A stretch of 64,000 nucleotides of DNA from Myotis daubentonii (Eukaryota; Chordata; Mammalia; Chiroptera; Vespertilionidae), in the NCBI RefSeq assembly GCF_963259705.1, contig NC_081846.1:86812641-86876640 (forward strand). The letters are read 5' to 3'. The notes under the pieces are model-generated. The model was not told the origin of the DNA. It saw only the letters and a list, made by a program, of their open reading frames with translations, and did no database searches. Within the stretch, counting starts at the first letter, position 1. Each line of letters opens with the position of its first letter. The position numbers and the translations under genes were made by a program. Positions 11,680-23,750 of this stretch are shown in pieces.

Positions 11680-11855
11680 CCGCCCCAATCTGTTTTGAAT
11701 AAACCACGTTTTCATCATCCTGAGCAGTAATCCCCGGCATCAGAGGAATATTGTGAAATGTCAGCCCTTTCTGGAGGAATCTCAGCAACATGTTTTTTAA
11801 TGTTCAGCATCACATATGGGGACAATAAATATTGAAAATATGTGGAACAGAACAG
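11680..11855. promoter_or_regulatory. Candidate conserved non-coding element
   Basis: An AT-richer, non-repetitive block within GC-rich DNA, containing 'caatctgttttgaataaacc', 'gaatattgtgaaatg' and 'gggacaataaatattgaaa'. Its composition is unlike its surroundings and it matches no repeat I know. This kind of contrast is common in conserved enhancers. There is no direct evidence of function, and an unrecognised old repeat is an alternative. Confidence 0.3.
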
Positions 11856-12311
11856 GATGGGAGCGTGCTTGGCGCTCAGCTCTGCTTCCCGCCACTCTGG
11901 AGCCCGACTTTTGCATCATAATAAATTAGCCCAGAGGCTCTCTGCGAGCCCCCAGGCCTGTGCAGGTCCCCAGGCCTCGGCACCAGGTGCTCTCGGGTCT
12001 GGCCAGTGGGTCCCTGAATGGGCTGTGCCCCTTGGGTCTTATCTGCATCTGCCCTGGCCACACCTGCCTTCTCCCCAACCTTGCAGAGGGGACTGGTCTC
12101 GCTCCACATTAGCCTGGCTTTGAGTACTCGTGTCCAGTGCTCTTTCCACGGGAGGGTGAGAGCTGAGAGGGCCTTGAAGATAAATTCACCTTGTCTACCA
12201 CCCTCGTCGTGACCAGGACAGCGAGGCCCAGGTCATGTGTGTGGACGCATGCCAGGGCACAGAACACATTGCTCCTGGCTTTCCTCCCAATACAGAGGGC
12301 CTGTGCTTGAG

Positions 12312-12428
12312 TCAGGTTCAGCCTCTTAGAAGACCTGTGACCTTGGGCCAGGCACTTCACCCCTCTGAACCTAGGGTCCTGATCTGTAAAAGGGGGTGTA
12401 ATGCGCCCCATTACAGCTGCTGGGGGTA
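12312..12428 (+). repeat. MIR SINE
   Basis: 'agacctgtgaccttgggcca' followed by 'ggcacttcacccctctgaac', then 'ctgatctgtaaaaggggg', is the MIR core in sense orientation. Confidence 0.88.
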
Positions 12429-13640
12429 AGGGCACTCACTGGCAGGAGGCTCCCCGACCGAGCTGGGCTGGGAGTGCTGGTTCTCCCTGCTGCCCGCTGC
12501 CTGTCCCCCCGCCCCCTCCCCCCGCCCCGAACTTTCTTATCTGTGACACGGAGATAACAATGTTTGCCCTGCCTGCTCTGCCTGAAGTATTCCGTGGATG
12601 GGAATGTACCTCAGAGACGATAAAGCATTGGTTGCTTACGGGTGAGCACCACATGGTATCAGCTCTCGGAGCGGCCCTGGCTCTGGTGTGTGGTGTCTGC
12701 AGCTGCCAGGCGGATGGAAAGCACAGATACCCCCACGGAGAGCCGGGCACAGGGGCAGGTGGCATCTTTCTGCTGAGGGCACCCTGCTCTGGTGTCAGAG
12801 GTCATTCGGGGAACACGTGCTCTTCCTCCTAAACACTAGGAGGCTCAGGTTCAGAGAGGGGAAGGCACTGGTCTGCCGGTCCCCAGAGGGGTGACATCTG
12901 TGATCAAAGCCTGGTGCCCCCGGTGCCAGGCCTCCCTCCCACGGGGAGAACGGGCCACTCCCTGCTGGCGCCCTCTGAGGTGCCGAAGCCGCTCTGCCCG
13001 CCCACTCTCCTCCCACGCCCGCTCCCTGTTGGCCGTGTCCCCGTGCTTCCCCAAAGAACCATGTCTAGCTGACTTGCAATGAAGGTCCCTCCCAAATGGG
13101 ACCCGAGTCGGCCTGGGCTCTGTCATTTGAAGCGGGGTGGCCCCGGGTCAGCCACTTTGCCTCGCTCCCAAATGTCCTTTCTCGCGAGGTGAGGCTCACT
13201 TCCTTCCCGGGCTGCTGGGGATCAGGGCGGATCTAGCAGCACCCTGGGCTCCTCCTCGGAGGTGCTCCACAATGAGTCAGCCACTCTCTCAGACGAGTCC
13301 CTGGGCTCACCCTGCATCGGCACCGGCTTTCTCTGGGAGGGGCCTGTTTTGACCTTGTCTGGCTCCCCAAGGTGCCCTCACCAGCATGATTTCAGCTCCT
13401 GTCTTTGGAGCCCCTTACCTGGGCCCCCACAACCCTTCCCCCCCCCCCCCCCCCCCCCCGCCGCAGCTGGCTCACCAAGGCCACGCATAAGGGAGTCATC
13501 TGCTGGGTCTCAGGGCTGTGGCGGCACCGCCTCTGTCAGCCCCAGGTCCAGTGACCTGACTTCTCCTGGAAGACAATGGCAGCCGCCACCACCCACCACC
13601 CACCGGCCTCCTTTCCTCAGTTCCCTCTGCATCCTTTCCC
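12429..13640. other. GC-rich non-coding stretch
   Basis: No gene is recognised. A minus-strand MIR-like piece lies around 12835-12895 ('ggttcagagaggggaaggca'), and a poly-C tract at about 13438-13459. The rest looks single copy. Confidence 0.45.
13438..13459 (+). repeat. Poly-C tract
   Basis: About 22 consecutive C residues followed by GCCGC. Likely length-variable and prone to assembly error. Confidence 0.9.
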
Positions 13641-16600
13641 ACAGAGCCACTCCGTTTGTTTGTCCCTTCCCTGCTCGGCTCAGGCCTGGCACTCATAGGT
13701 CCCCAAAGTGCGTTGACTGACGAGCTCACTTATTTATTCCCATGCGCCCTCACCCAGCCTTTCATTCAGCAAATGCTAGGGAGCCTGCGCTGACCTTTCA
13801 GGATTTTCAGGACTGAGTCTTGGCAGAGGGAGCCCATGAAAGAGGCAGAGAGGATAGAAGGAGGGTCCCGGAGGCAGGGGAGGGCGGGGCAGGAACTGAT
13901 CTAAGATGTTGGCCAAGAGTGGAGGGAGGCGCTGGGCCTCCTGAGGAAGGTTTGGCTGAGCAGCAGGGTCAGAGAGAGCCCGGAGGAGACGGGAGCCTGG
14001 GCGGAGCAGAATGGAGGTTTGGGGTGTTTAGGACTAGGGATCCCTGGGCTTAGAGTGGGTAGGGTAGGTAGGGTAGGTGGGGCCACAGAGAGAGGGAAAT
14101 AAAGGGCAGGAGAAGGGCCAGAGCACACCTGGGCTGAGGAGGTCTGGAGGGAATGGACTGAGCAAGGATAGAGACCCCACACTCTCTTCTTGGGCCGGAG
14201 TGGAGGCTGGAGGGGCGCCCAGTTGAATCCAAGGCCTGCTCAGAGGTAGCGGAGGAGGGACTCTAAGGGGGAGCCACCTGGTGGCAGCATACCCCAATTA
14301 CCCACTATGTCCTGGGATGAAATACTGGCTGAGCATGCAGAGTGGCCCACACCAAGTCTAGCGACACCGAGGGGCAGAGCCCACATGCCCCTCCCTGCCC
14401 TTGTCCCTACGAGTCCCGGGGTGCGAGGGAGCAAGCGATGATGGCCACATCCACGGGCTCCGGTGCAGTGCCGATGAGTCTGTCTGGCCCCGGGGACCTT
14501 CCCCACACTGCTGAGCTCACCTCCCTCCCTCCCTCCCCACCTACAGAGCTTCTGGACGCTGCACCCAGGAGTCCGTGACTCGGCTGGGATTCAGAGTGGC
14601 TTGGACACCTCTGGCCCCAGTGGGGGGATCTCATGTGAAGAACTGCCCCTGACCCCACACCCAAAGGCAGCAGGAAGTCAGGCACCTCAGTGTGGGGCAG
14701 GGTCTCCCCCTCCAGGGCAGAAACCACAGGGAGTCAGACTGCCTGGCAAGCCAGGCTGCTGTCCACAGCCCCCGAGAGAGACTGTGCCTGGGACTCCCTT
14801 CCCACCAGCACGGTGCCTGGTCCGGCTGACGGACAGGCCCTGGGGACAGGGATCCACCCACCTAGGCCAGAGGAGGACACCGAGACCCTGAGAGCCATGG
14901 GCCAGGGCGCATGCTCACCTCCAGGCCACACAGACCCGCCCGGCTCTCCCTTCGTGGCTCAGTGGCTCTCAGAGTGTCTCCTCTGCACTCCGTCGTCCCT
15001 CCTGGCTCAACAATCCCATTCGCAAGGATAACATCAGCAGTGGCGTCCTGTGCTCCAGGCTCCATCCTAAAGCCCTTGTGTGCTCCGATCATTTAATGCT
15101 ACAACAACCCACGGGGCTGGCGCTGTTGTAAATCCCGTCTTACGGATGAAGGCGTGGAGGTGCAGGGCGGGCGAGTCACGCCTCTGAGACTGTACACTGT
15201 TCGCAGTGCGGGAGCTCCGCGTGCAGCTCTCCACCAGGCCGCGCCTGGGACAGGGATGGGAGCGGGGCTGTGGTGCCCGGTTTCAGTTCCGAACAGTGGC
15301 TTTATTTCACAACTCCTTACAGGTGCATTTGTCAGCAGTAGGGGGGCCCGGAACGTGATGGAAAGTTGTCAGCGGCAGCTGAGGTTGAGGGCAGCCCTTC
15401 TGGGTCAAGGAGCCATGCGCCAAGGTGTCCTTGCTCTGCTAAAGCTCCGTCCGGGCCCAGCCCCGCTCAGGGCTGCAGGCGAGGTGGGTGCACCGGGGGA
15501 TCCAAGGCGCTGGCTTTCCTGTGTGCCTGGTGCCCTGGTGACTACTAGCCCTGCTCTGCGTCCCGCCAAACAAAGCAAGAGTGGTGGGTGGGCAGTGATG
15601 AGGCGGCTCTGCACCCTGCGCCCGTCACTGGGGCAGCCCGCATAGGTCTCAGTGCCAACCTCGCTGCAGGACCCCCGAGGGGAGGAAATTCCGTCTGGCT
15701 GAGCTCCCCTCTCTGCCCCGCTCTCCTTCTCAAAGCTGCCAGCGGCCTGCGCCTCAATATGTGGAAAACCCAGACCCACCAGCCAGCCCGGCTCTGCAAG
15801 TCCATTCCTAGCACGTTGGGCCGAAGATGGGAAACCCGGTCCGGCAAACCTGAGCCAGGGGTGGCAGCGGGCACTGCCCCCGGGCCAGGGCACGTGCTCA
15901 CATCAGCCTCTCTCTCCTAGCACTGCTCGGAAGTGTTGAGAGAGAGGAACCTGGAGGGGGCGGGAGACTAACAAAAAGCTAAGGGCGGGATCCAGGAGAG
16001 ACCCAAGGCTTAGAGGGCTGGCTACGTGCTGGATGCTGGAGTTTGAACCTGAGCCCCGACTCTACTCAAGGGCACATCCCTTCTGCGAACAAAAATGGAA
16101 AACCGCTGCCCTCCTTCAGCTCACCCCACCCCCACACTGCACTTAACAAAAGAGACAAATCGAGGGCCAGAGAGGGAAGGGACATGCCCACCGTCCCAGC
16201 AATTGAGCGACAGCCAGGCTCACCGAGCAGGTGGCAGGGTGTCTGCCCGCTGGCTCCTGCTCCACGCTGCTGAGGGCCGGTGGCTTGACAGCAGATGATT
16301 TTCCTTCCCTTGACTAGGATTGTCTCCTCCCGCCTGCCCGCTTCCTCCCTCCTCTCCTCCCACAAATCCCTGCAGTGCCTCTGCTGTGTGTTAGGTACTG
16401 GCCGTAGAGGGTAATAACCGCCATCTCCTTCCAGCACACCGGGGGGGGGGGGGGAGCGGGGGGAAGATGGCCAACTCATACCGTGGCTGGCATTCATTTT
16501 CAGTGCTGAGTACTGAAGTAGGAGGAAGCAGAAGCCAGACTGGGACGTGAGGGCAGGCTTCCTGGAGGAGGTGATGCTTGTGGTTAGAAAGGGCGCCCAG

Positions 16601-17085
16601 AGTCCAGCAGGGAGAGAGAAGGCCTGGGCCCCAGGCGGGCAGGTGGGAGGAAGTATAGCTCGGTGGATGGCGCTAGGACAGCATGTGGTGAGGACACAGG
16701 CCAGGCCCTGTCACAGTCCAGCTGGGGGTGAGGGAGCTGATGGTCACAAAGGGGTGTGGGGAGAAGGGCAGTCTCCTCCTGAGCATTTCCCACCCTCTTC
16801 CTCCAAGCTCCTCCTTCTGGGTCCCTCTCACTGCTCACCAGGCCCCTGTCTCTGCAGCATGATCCTCACATCCAATCAGTCATCCAATCAGAGAACCTAC
16901 CTCCAAGGTCTCTCCCAACCCCCCTCCTCTCTGTGCTCATTAGTCCTGTATTTTAGTCCGGGCCACCCCAGCCTGGGTGACTGCCGTCGCCTCCCCAGCT
17001 GTGTGCACAGGTGTCCTCGGTCTTGTCCCTGCTCCTTTGTGCCCCACACTGTGGGCACAGCAAGCACCTAGCATGCAAGCCAGGC
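13641..17085. other. Non-coding stretch with faint L2/MIR remnants
   Basis: L2-like remnants may lie at about 13640-13800 and 16530-16620 ('ggcaggcttcctggaggagg', antisense L2 style), and a degraded minus MIR at 15090-15190. A G-run occurs at 16441-16454 and a (GGGTAGGTA)-type stretch at 14057-14081. No gene is recognised. Confidence 0.4.
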
Positions 17086-17265
17086 CTTCTGGCCCTGCTG
17101 CTCTCAGGGTGAAGTCCAAGTGCTTCAGTCCAGCCACTCCCTGGTCCAGTCCTGCTGACCTTTCCGGGGAAGCGTGGGCTTTAGGATCAAGACCACAGAA
17201 CTCAGGCCTCGCTGACCGAGAAGGCCAGCAGAGGTCAGGGCTCACAGGGCTCCAGGCCTGAGAAG
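17086..17265 (+). repeat. L2 LINE fragment
   Basis: 'agggtgaagtccaagtgctt' followed by 'cactccctggtccagtcctg' resembles the L2 3' region, sense strand. Confidence 0.6.
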
Positions 17266-17429
17266 GCCAGAAGAACCCCACTTTTCGGACCTAGGTGCAG
17301 AAAGGTCTCCGACTTTGGGAAGAGCTCAGGGCTCTATTATTAGAGCTGTAAACGTACAGAATTTGTCAAGCCGGGGTGCATGTTAACTGCAAAAGGCTCT
17401 GTGTGCTGTGCCCAGGCCCCCAGGCTGCC

Positions 17430-17530
17430 CTCCCAGTCATGTAGGGCTTTAGTCTTTATGGGTGAATGTCCCAAATGGGAGCAGCAATTAGTAACGTAAT
17501 TAGGGCCTGCTGGGGTCTATTGTGAAGGAT
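17430..17530. promoter_or_regulatory. Candidate conserved non-coding block
   Basis: Contains 'gcagcaattagtaacgtaat' followed by 'tagggcctgc', an AT-rich core with two TAAT-type homeodomain-like sites in GC-rich DNA. No repeat family is recognised. Function is inferred only from composition. Confidence 0.25.
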
Positions 17531-18720
17531 AGCCGCTCACTTGCCTAAGCGAGGCCCTCCACAGCACTGGTAAGAGCAGTCCTACTGTGGTGAAATGCTG
17601 ACCAAAAGGGCACTCTGGGTACCAGGGAAAGGCGGACAGCCTCAGGCCTGCATGTGCTGGGGTCCCCTCTGCAACAAGGAGAGAGGCCCCGTCCTCACAA
17701 AAGAACGATGCAGATGGACAGTGGCGGCATTTATGTGGCCCCCCTCCCCCCGTCAGAGTCCACGTTCACAGCCATGAACACGGTCTCGCCGGCTTCTCCG
17801 TGCACCGCCCTGCTGTGCCCCAGCAGGCAGAGGCCCTGGCCAGCTCTGTTCCTGGCAGCGGCCAAGCCCACGAGTGTCTATGGCACGTTAGCCCCGAGGT
17901 GTGGTGAGGCGAAGGGAAGCGATGCTCCCGCCTCCAGGTGTTCACAGACTAATAACTCAGTGATTGACACAGTAAATAAAGGGGAAGGCAAGAGGAAGAG
18001 AAGGGAAACGACTTATTGTTGTGGCACACTTACACTGGGGTAACTATATAGTTTATAATCCAAACTGGGACACTTTTGAGAGCAAAGGGCACCATTAATG
18101 CTTACGCTGGGGCCTCAGGTGTAATTGGGGAGTGTCCCGGGCAAACTGAGGTGCGTGGTCTCCCCGCTACTTGTATGTATTATCTCACTAATTGCCAGAA
18201 CAGCCCTGAAACTGGGTCTGGTTATCCACCGGTGACTGGACAGCGGCTCTGAGCGGTAAGTCATTGCTCGGGAGTCAGAGCTGGAGCTGGCATTTGACCT
18301 CAGGCATTCGGGTTCCAGGTTTGCTTGCCTTCCTTCCTCTCAACCTAAACCTGCTGTTCAGAGAAGACATTGCGTGGGGCGGGGAGGGTGGGCGGCGGCT
18401 GGGCGGGGAGGTCAGGATCTTTGTGGGACTGGTGGGCTGGAAGGACCTGGAAGGGTTTCCAGGAAGCTGGAACGCAGAGCGAACCTAGGGGCCAGTTCCA
18501 GGTCCCGGCTGCCAAGAGTCACAGGGAACTGGAGGCTCCGTCTTCCCCCGCTGGAGGGTCACGTAGGAAGATCCTCTACCCCTGACCCGCCCTGCTCCGG
18601 AGCCCAGCAGAGACGGCTCCCAACACGGGAGATTTAGCCATGCCACACGGGTGCGCCTGCTGGAACATGGACATGGGAAGACAACCAGAACTGCACCGAT
18701 GTGAGCAGCTGAGACAGGAA
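17531..18720. other. Non-coding stretch with a degraded MIR
   Basis: A minus-strand MIR-like piece lies at about 18165-18310 ('gtatgtattatctcactaat' then 'gagctggagctggcatttga'). No gene is recognised and the remainder looks single copy. Confidence 0.45.
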
Positions 18721-18880
18721 CACACACACACGCGCGCGCCCACACACACACACACGCACACATACACACACATACACATGCACACATACACATGCACATA
18801 CATATACATACACACGTATACACATACATGCATACACACATGCGCACACATGTACACACACACACACACACACACACACG
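18721..18880 (+). repeat. (CA)n microsatellite, compound with CATA and CACG variants
   Basis: About 160 bp of alternating CA with TA/CG interruptions; alternating purine-pyrimidine DNA of this kind can adopt Z-form. The Cys/Val/Met-rich frames on the minus strand are repeat translations. Confidence 0.95.
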
Positions 18881-19305
18881 TCCGTACACAGTCCTCATCA
18901 CCCTCACCCTTGCCTCACGTCCGGTGTGTGCCACAGGCTTTGGGTTGAGGCTTACAACAGTGAACATGTGCCCCACCCCATGACACCCCCACCTCTCCCC
19001 TGGAAACCCCGCCCTGCTCACTAAGGGTGGCAGCCTTGGCCACAGTCTCTGCAAATGCCAAACCACTGCTCACTCCATCTTTTCTCTCCTCCCAATGGGC
19101 TCTGTTCCCTCCCTGCTGGGGCTGTGGGAGCGCCAGTCAGCAATCAGGAGGAATCTCCCCCTCGGCCAGCCCCTGCAACCCCGGCTCCTGGCGCTTTTAA
19201 TCTAGTTAGTTCTCCATCAGCACACTGGGAGAAAGCTACAAAGGGCATAATCGTATCTGTGGCTGCTTATGTTCAATTAACCACATAACCTCTAGGCTCT
19301 CTTTT

Positions 19306-19309
<4 letters not shown>

Positions 19310-19343
<34 letters not shown>

Positions 19344-19350
19344 CCCCCCC
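19310..19350 (+). repeat. (CT)n microsatellite
   Basis: About 15 CT units followed by a C-rich run. Confidence 0.93.
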
Positions 19351-19439
19351 TCCGCTGCACCCCACCCTCCTTTCCCAGCCAGCTGCCCCTCTGAGCCTGA
19401 CTCTGGCTCAGGGGCCCTCAAACACCCCACACCAAAAAC

Positions 19440-20000
19440 CTGAGCTCCTGGTGCCGGGAAATGCCCGAACGCCGAGGGAAACCACCAACCCCAAACCCAA
19501 CTGCGCACCTCATGCGGACCCTGCCCGCGCTGGGCCCTGCCGCCCCCCTCGGCCACTCCAGGCCCGGGGCGAGGGGTGCCCCTGGGAGCGGGCACCCTGC
19601 AAACCCTGCTTTCTGGCCTCTGTCTAGGCCAGCAGCTGTCACTTGCGGGCGTTCCGCTTTCTCCACTGTACCATGCTAATTTTTCGAGGGACAATTTTTC
19701 GACAATGAGTCCTCCAGCCCGAACAGAAACCCTTTATGGGGCCGGCCCCAGGGAGGCCGCGGCGCTGCCAAGGCAAACAAAGGCTCATTGCTGCCGCGAA
19801 CATGCCTGCGCCTTTCAGGCCGCCGCGCGCCGCCCCCAGCCCGCGCCGAGGCAACACCTGGTCCGCCGCCTCCTGGCGCCCGATCAAGTTATCAATCACC
19901 CGGGCGGGCGGGGCGCGGGCCCCCGGAGCCCCGCGTGCAGGTAGCCGCGCGGCCAGGCGGACGGGCTGCTTGGCAGGGAGCGCGGGGGTCTGGGGAGAAA
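19440..20000. promoter_or_regulatory. CpG-island-like block
   Basis: This is the densest cluster of CpG dinucleotides in the window by eye, especially 19740-20000 ('ccgccgcgcgccgccccc', 'gggcgggcggggcgcgggc'), with no repeat origin. CpG islands mark promoters or Polycomb-bound regulatory DNA. It contains an AT-rich island with 'gatcaagttatcaatcaccc' and two direct copies of AATTTTTCGA (19678 and 19693). Whether it drives a transcript is unknown. No first exon can be defined from sequence alone. Confidence 0.55.
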
Positions 20001-20009
20001 ATCAAGCCC

Positions 20010-20130
20010 AAAGCCGAAGCACTTAATTAGGCTGATATCATCCCACACCAATGTTTTCCGAGAGGAAGGCTTCTGGGCACCAAAATTATTTTGTGATTAA
20101 AAGTGAAAACTAAAGAGAAATTATTCCGCC
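20010..20130. promoter_or_regulatory. Candidate conserved enhancer-like element beside the CpG block
   Basis: A sharply AT-richer sequence directly adjoining the CpG block. It carries 'gcacttaattaggctgatat' (TAATTA homeodomain-type core), 'ccaaaattattttgtgatta' and 'gaaaactaaagagaaattat'. It matches no repeat I know. The combination of CpG-rich DNA and homeodomain-type sites suggests a developmental regulatory element; this is inference. Confidence 0.35.
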
Positions 20131-21160
20131 TTCTGAAGAGCTTGGAGGGGTGGGGGTGGCAGCGGGAGGCTCGGGGGTGGGGGGTGAGCCCAGGGTGGCT
20201 GGACCCAGCCCAGCTCCCCACCCCCAGCCCACCTCCCGCTGGGTCCGCCACCCCTTTCGCTCTCAGCCTCTCCTCGCTGCCCAGCACCTGCACACAGTTA
20301 AATAGTGATGGTGAACGTCCCTGCTTATGGGGCATTTCTGTGATCCTCGCACCGAGCCTGAAAGACATGCCTGCTGCAGATGAGGAAAATGAGCTCAGAG
20401 AGGCGGATCCTGCCCACGTCCCCACAGCAGGTCGTGGGGAGTGGCGTGGGATCTGTCCTCCCAAAGGCTCTTGCTCCTGGCAGTGTTGCCAGCTGGATGC
20501 CAGTCACCCTCTCCTGAGTGTGTGGCTTAGGGTGGGGCTAGCATCCCAGCTCCAGAGGGGAGGGCCTTGCCTCAGGCCACGCCTCCTGAGCTCCAGCGCC
20601 TCAACCAATCACGGGTCCTGAAAATCACTCATTCCTGCTGGCCCCGCCCAGCTCTTGAGCAGGTACCTGGTCTGGCAGCTGCAGACCCATGAGTTCCATG
20701 GGAGGCTTTCTGCCAAGCCGGGGAGGACACTCCAGCAAGCTTGGTCCAGGTCCTGGGTAGCCACTGAGTCGCTGCCTCTTAGCCTCCTGCGTCTGAGTGT
20801 CCTCACTGTGCCATGGGGCCATAGGGCCATGGCTGACCCTCCCACGCCTGGTGCTCTGTGAGGAGGAATGGGCTCCTCTTGCATGTCAAGCTCAGAGGAG
20901 GGCTGGCCATCCATGTGCTCAGAAAACTCCGTGGGGCTGCAGCAGCAGCAGGCCCTGGGGGCCACACCGAGGCTTCTGCAAAGCTGGTAAAGAGCGTGTC
21001 TAAGTTTCTTAAGTGTCCCCGGCCTCCCCGGCCATTTTGGTCCTTTCCTGGAACACACCCTGAACCTTGCTGGGATCGAGCACTAAAGGGCCCAAAGGGG
21101 AACCCGACCTGATGCAGCTTTGGGGGATGTCCTTTCTTATTGGTTGGTGCCATGCTGTAC
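20131..21160. other. GC-rich non-coding stretch
   Basis: A minus MIR-like remnant lies at about 20370-20450 ('cagatgaggaaaatgagctc' then 'agagaggcggatcc'). A short AGC run follows near 20940. No gene is recognised. Confidence 0.45.
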
Positions 21161-21410
21161 TGAATTTTGAATATTACCCCTGATTATATATGTTATAAAA
21201 TATTTTACTGTCAACAAAGACATATATAAATAATATTGGGGCACTGAATGTAGGCAGTGTCCTTGTCAATCAACCATTCATTAATTCATGACTTAAGTCA
21301 CTCATTTAGTGAGCTATTTATTATTGTTGATTCATTGGAGCATTGGTTTCCATGCATAGTCACTCATAGACTCAGTTGTTAATTGTGCTACAGTCACTTC
21401 ACCCACATGC
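21161..21410. other. AT-rich island
   Basis: A strongly AT-rich 250-bp block ('ttaattcatgacttaagtca', 'gctatttattattgttgatt') with several TCATT/ATTCA repeats, within GC-rich DNA. It could be an old L2/MIR3 tail or a conserved element; I cannot decide. Confidence 0.4.
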
Positions 21411-21795
21411 ACAAATCCTCTTCATGGGCTGGGTGCGCTAGGTGGGCCTGGGGGGCCCTCTATTTTGAGGAGCCTGTGGTCCACTGTGGGTGATTGAGTG
21501 TGTGCACCACTTTTTCTAAGCCAAGAGCAAATGTGTAACTGCCAGGAGAGAAGGGTCCTGGTGCTCCAGGGGAGGGTCAGGCAGCTTCATGAGGAGGGAG
21601 CAGCTGAGCTGAACGTTGAAGAATGGACAGGATGGGCACTCTGGGGGAGGGGGCTCTTGGAGCTTTTGAGCAGAGCAGGGGAGATGGTCAGACCTGAGTT
21701 TTAGGCAGAGTTATTTGCAGTGACGGGAAAGATGAACCTATCCAGGCAGAGGCTGGCAGCAGGGGCTGCTTCCAGAACTCCGGGCCACCGTGCAG

Positions 21796-22015
21796 AGAGA
21801 GCATGGGCTTTGGGACAAACCTGCCTTCTAATTTGATTCCGTAATTCACCAGCTGAGTGTCTCAGAGCCTCAGTCTCTTCAGCTATAAAATGGGGACAAC
21901 AAACATTTCATTCAGTTGTCGTGACAATCCCATGAGTACTGAAACTCCGCACCAAGAGCAGGGCACACAGTAGGTGCTTTGTCACACAGTAAGTGCTCAT
22001 TGAAGAACTGTTATT
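21796..22015 (+). repeat. MIR SINE, nearly complete
   Basis: Order of motifs is as in sense MIR: 'gagcatgggctttggg', then 'agctgagtgtctcagagcct', 'ctcttcagctataaaatggg', and the tail 'ggcacacagtaggtgctttg'. The last motif is partly duplicated ('cacacagtaagtgctcattg'). Confidence 0.9.
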
Positions 22016-22194
22016 GCTCCCAGGCTGGTGGAAATAGGAACCAGAGAACAGAGGCTGAAAGTGGGACACCCCTTGGGTTGAATCAGCAGATTAGATGCAG
22101 CAAAGGCAAAAGCAGAGTCTGTGGTGATCGAGACGAGACCGCAGGATGGGGAGGTAGGGAGTGGCATTCTCTGAAACAGGCACTTGAGGACAAA

Positions 22195-22700
22195 CAGGTT
22201 TGTGTCGTGTGTGAGTCTGCTGTGACAAATGACTCCAAAATATAGTGGCTTAAAGCAACAATCAGCCTTTAATATTGCTCACAGCTTCTGTGGGCTGGGA
22301 ATTTAGGAGCAGCTGAACTGTATCGTCCTGGCGTGCAGTCTCTCATGAGGTTCAATGAGGCTGGTGGCTGGGCTACGGTCACCTGACAGCTTGAGTGAGG
22401 CTGGGAGGTTGGCTCCAAGTTGGCCCACTCGCCACTCACACAGCTAACAAGGCAGAGCCGCCTGTTGGCAGGAGGCCTCGTTTCTCCCACATGGGCCGCG
22501 CCACAGGGCTGCTCAGGTGTCCTCCCAGCAGCACGCTGGCTTCCTGCAGGAGGAGACTTGGGGAGCTCTCCAGCTTTATCGGTGTGGCCGACCAGCTCTG
22601 ATTCCATGTGCGAGGCCACACAGAGCAGGAATCCAGGAGGCGAGGATCTTGGGGGTCATCTTGGCGGCTGCCCACACAGATGGTGAGTTAAAGGGGTCAG
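22195..22700 (+). repeat. Ancient mammalian interspersed repeat, about 500 bp, class not assigned
   Basis: Begins 'gagtctgctgtgacaaatga', passes through 'tagtggcttaaagcaacaat' and 'gctcacagcttctgtgggct', and ends near 'ggaggcgaggatcttggggg'. The whole order is that of a well-known widely dispersed repeat, but I do not trust my memory for its name. Similar shorter pieces occur at about 31511-31640 and possibly 56385-56700. Confidence 0.7.
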
Positions 22701-23616
22701 TGTTTTCCTTATAGACTGAGGTGCTGGTTAGGAACTCAGACAGGGAAGATCCGCAGGCCATTAGCAATGCAATGTCATCACGAGTAGTCTAACTTCTACT
22801 CTCATGCTGGGCTGCTACTTCTAATGTCACTCCCCTTTTAGCACCTCACCTGTGCCAGGGGCCATGCTGGGCACTCTCAGCAGCTTGGATGTCACCGCGG
22901 GGTGTCGAGGCCCCACTGGTGTGCCCTTCTCAGAGGCAGGTTCGCCGAGGAGGGCCCAGGGCTGTGGGCTCAAGCTGGCACCTGCAGACCTCAAGAGCTG
23001 GCCTGTTACTTATGCCTCAGGGGTACTTCCAGGCGCTGTAGATGGTTCTGGGCCTCCTGCAGGTCTTCCCACCTGAGACCTCTCTCTAAAGCTGGTGAGT
23101 CTGGGAGGGGGTTCTGGGGGTTGTTTCTCTGCGCACCCGGCCAGGTCATCTGTCCCCTGATCCACGGCCTAAACTTGGCTGCTTCCCCCACTCCCACCTG
23201 GGCAGGAGCTGCAGCGTCTCTCTCCCCAGCAATCAATCAGCTGATGGAGGTGCCCTGTGCAGCCAGCAAGAGAGCCTGAATTTTGTGTCTCAGTTCAGCT
23301 GTGATTCCCCAGTTAGTGATATGGATGCCAACACCAGCCTCACGGGATCTTTGGGAGAAGCCAGGCAAGGCGGAGTCTGCAGCTCTGGTATGAAGGGGCC
23401 GTGCTGGGTGGCGTGAGGGAGGGTTAGAGCGAGGGCAGCGCTGAAGACCGTGGCAGGAGGATCGTGGGCTCGCTCTGCAGGCAAGGCCATCAGTGTACCT
23501 GTTACTCCCTTCCAAGTCCCTGGAAGAATCTGATTGGTCCAGCTTGGGTCAGGTGCATGCTCCCAGACCAATCGGCTATGGCCAGCAGGACACTTAATGC
23601 AGCCCTGGGGGGCCAT
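22701..23616. other. Non-coding stretch
   Basis: No gene is recognised, and I see no clear repeat apart from a probable continuation of the preceding ancient repeat. Confidence 0.4.
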
Positions 23617-23689
23617 TGTGTGTATGTGCATGTGTGTGTGACTGTGTGCATGTATGTGTGTGTATGCGTGTGTATTTGTGTGTGTGTGG
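23617..23689 (+). repeat. (TG)n microsatellite
   Basis: Interrupted TG dinucleotides with ATG and GCG variants. Confidence 0.93.
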
Positions 23690-23750
23690 TATGAATCCTC
23701 AAAGAAATCACCATGAGCTAGGCTTCCATCCCAAAAAGTGTCAGCCAGAG

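Larger units (their letters stand above)
9851..12299. other. GC-rich non-coding stretch
   Basis: No gene is recognised, although many overlapping frames of 100-237 codons exist on both strands because stop codons are rare at this GC content. A short tandem motif based on GGCCAGGCCTGG lies at about 10277-10340. The AT-richer segment 11680-11850 is listed separately. Confidence 0.45.

Noticed and set aside
18721..18880. Cys/Val-rich minus-strand open frames
   Set aside because: Direct translation of the CA/TG microsatellite.
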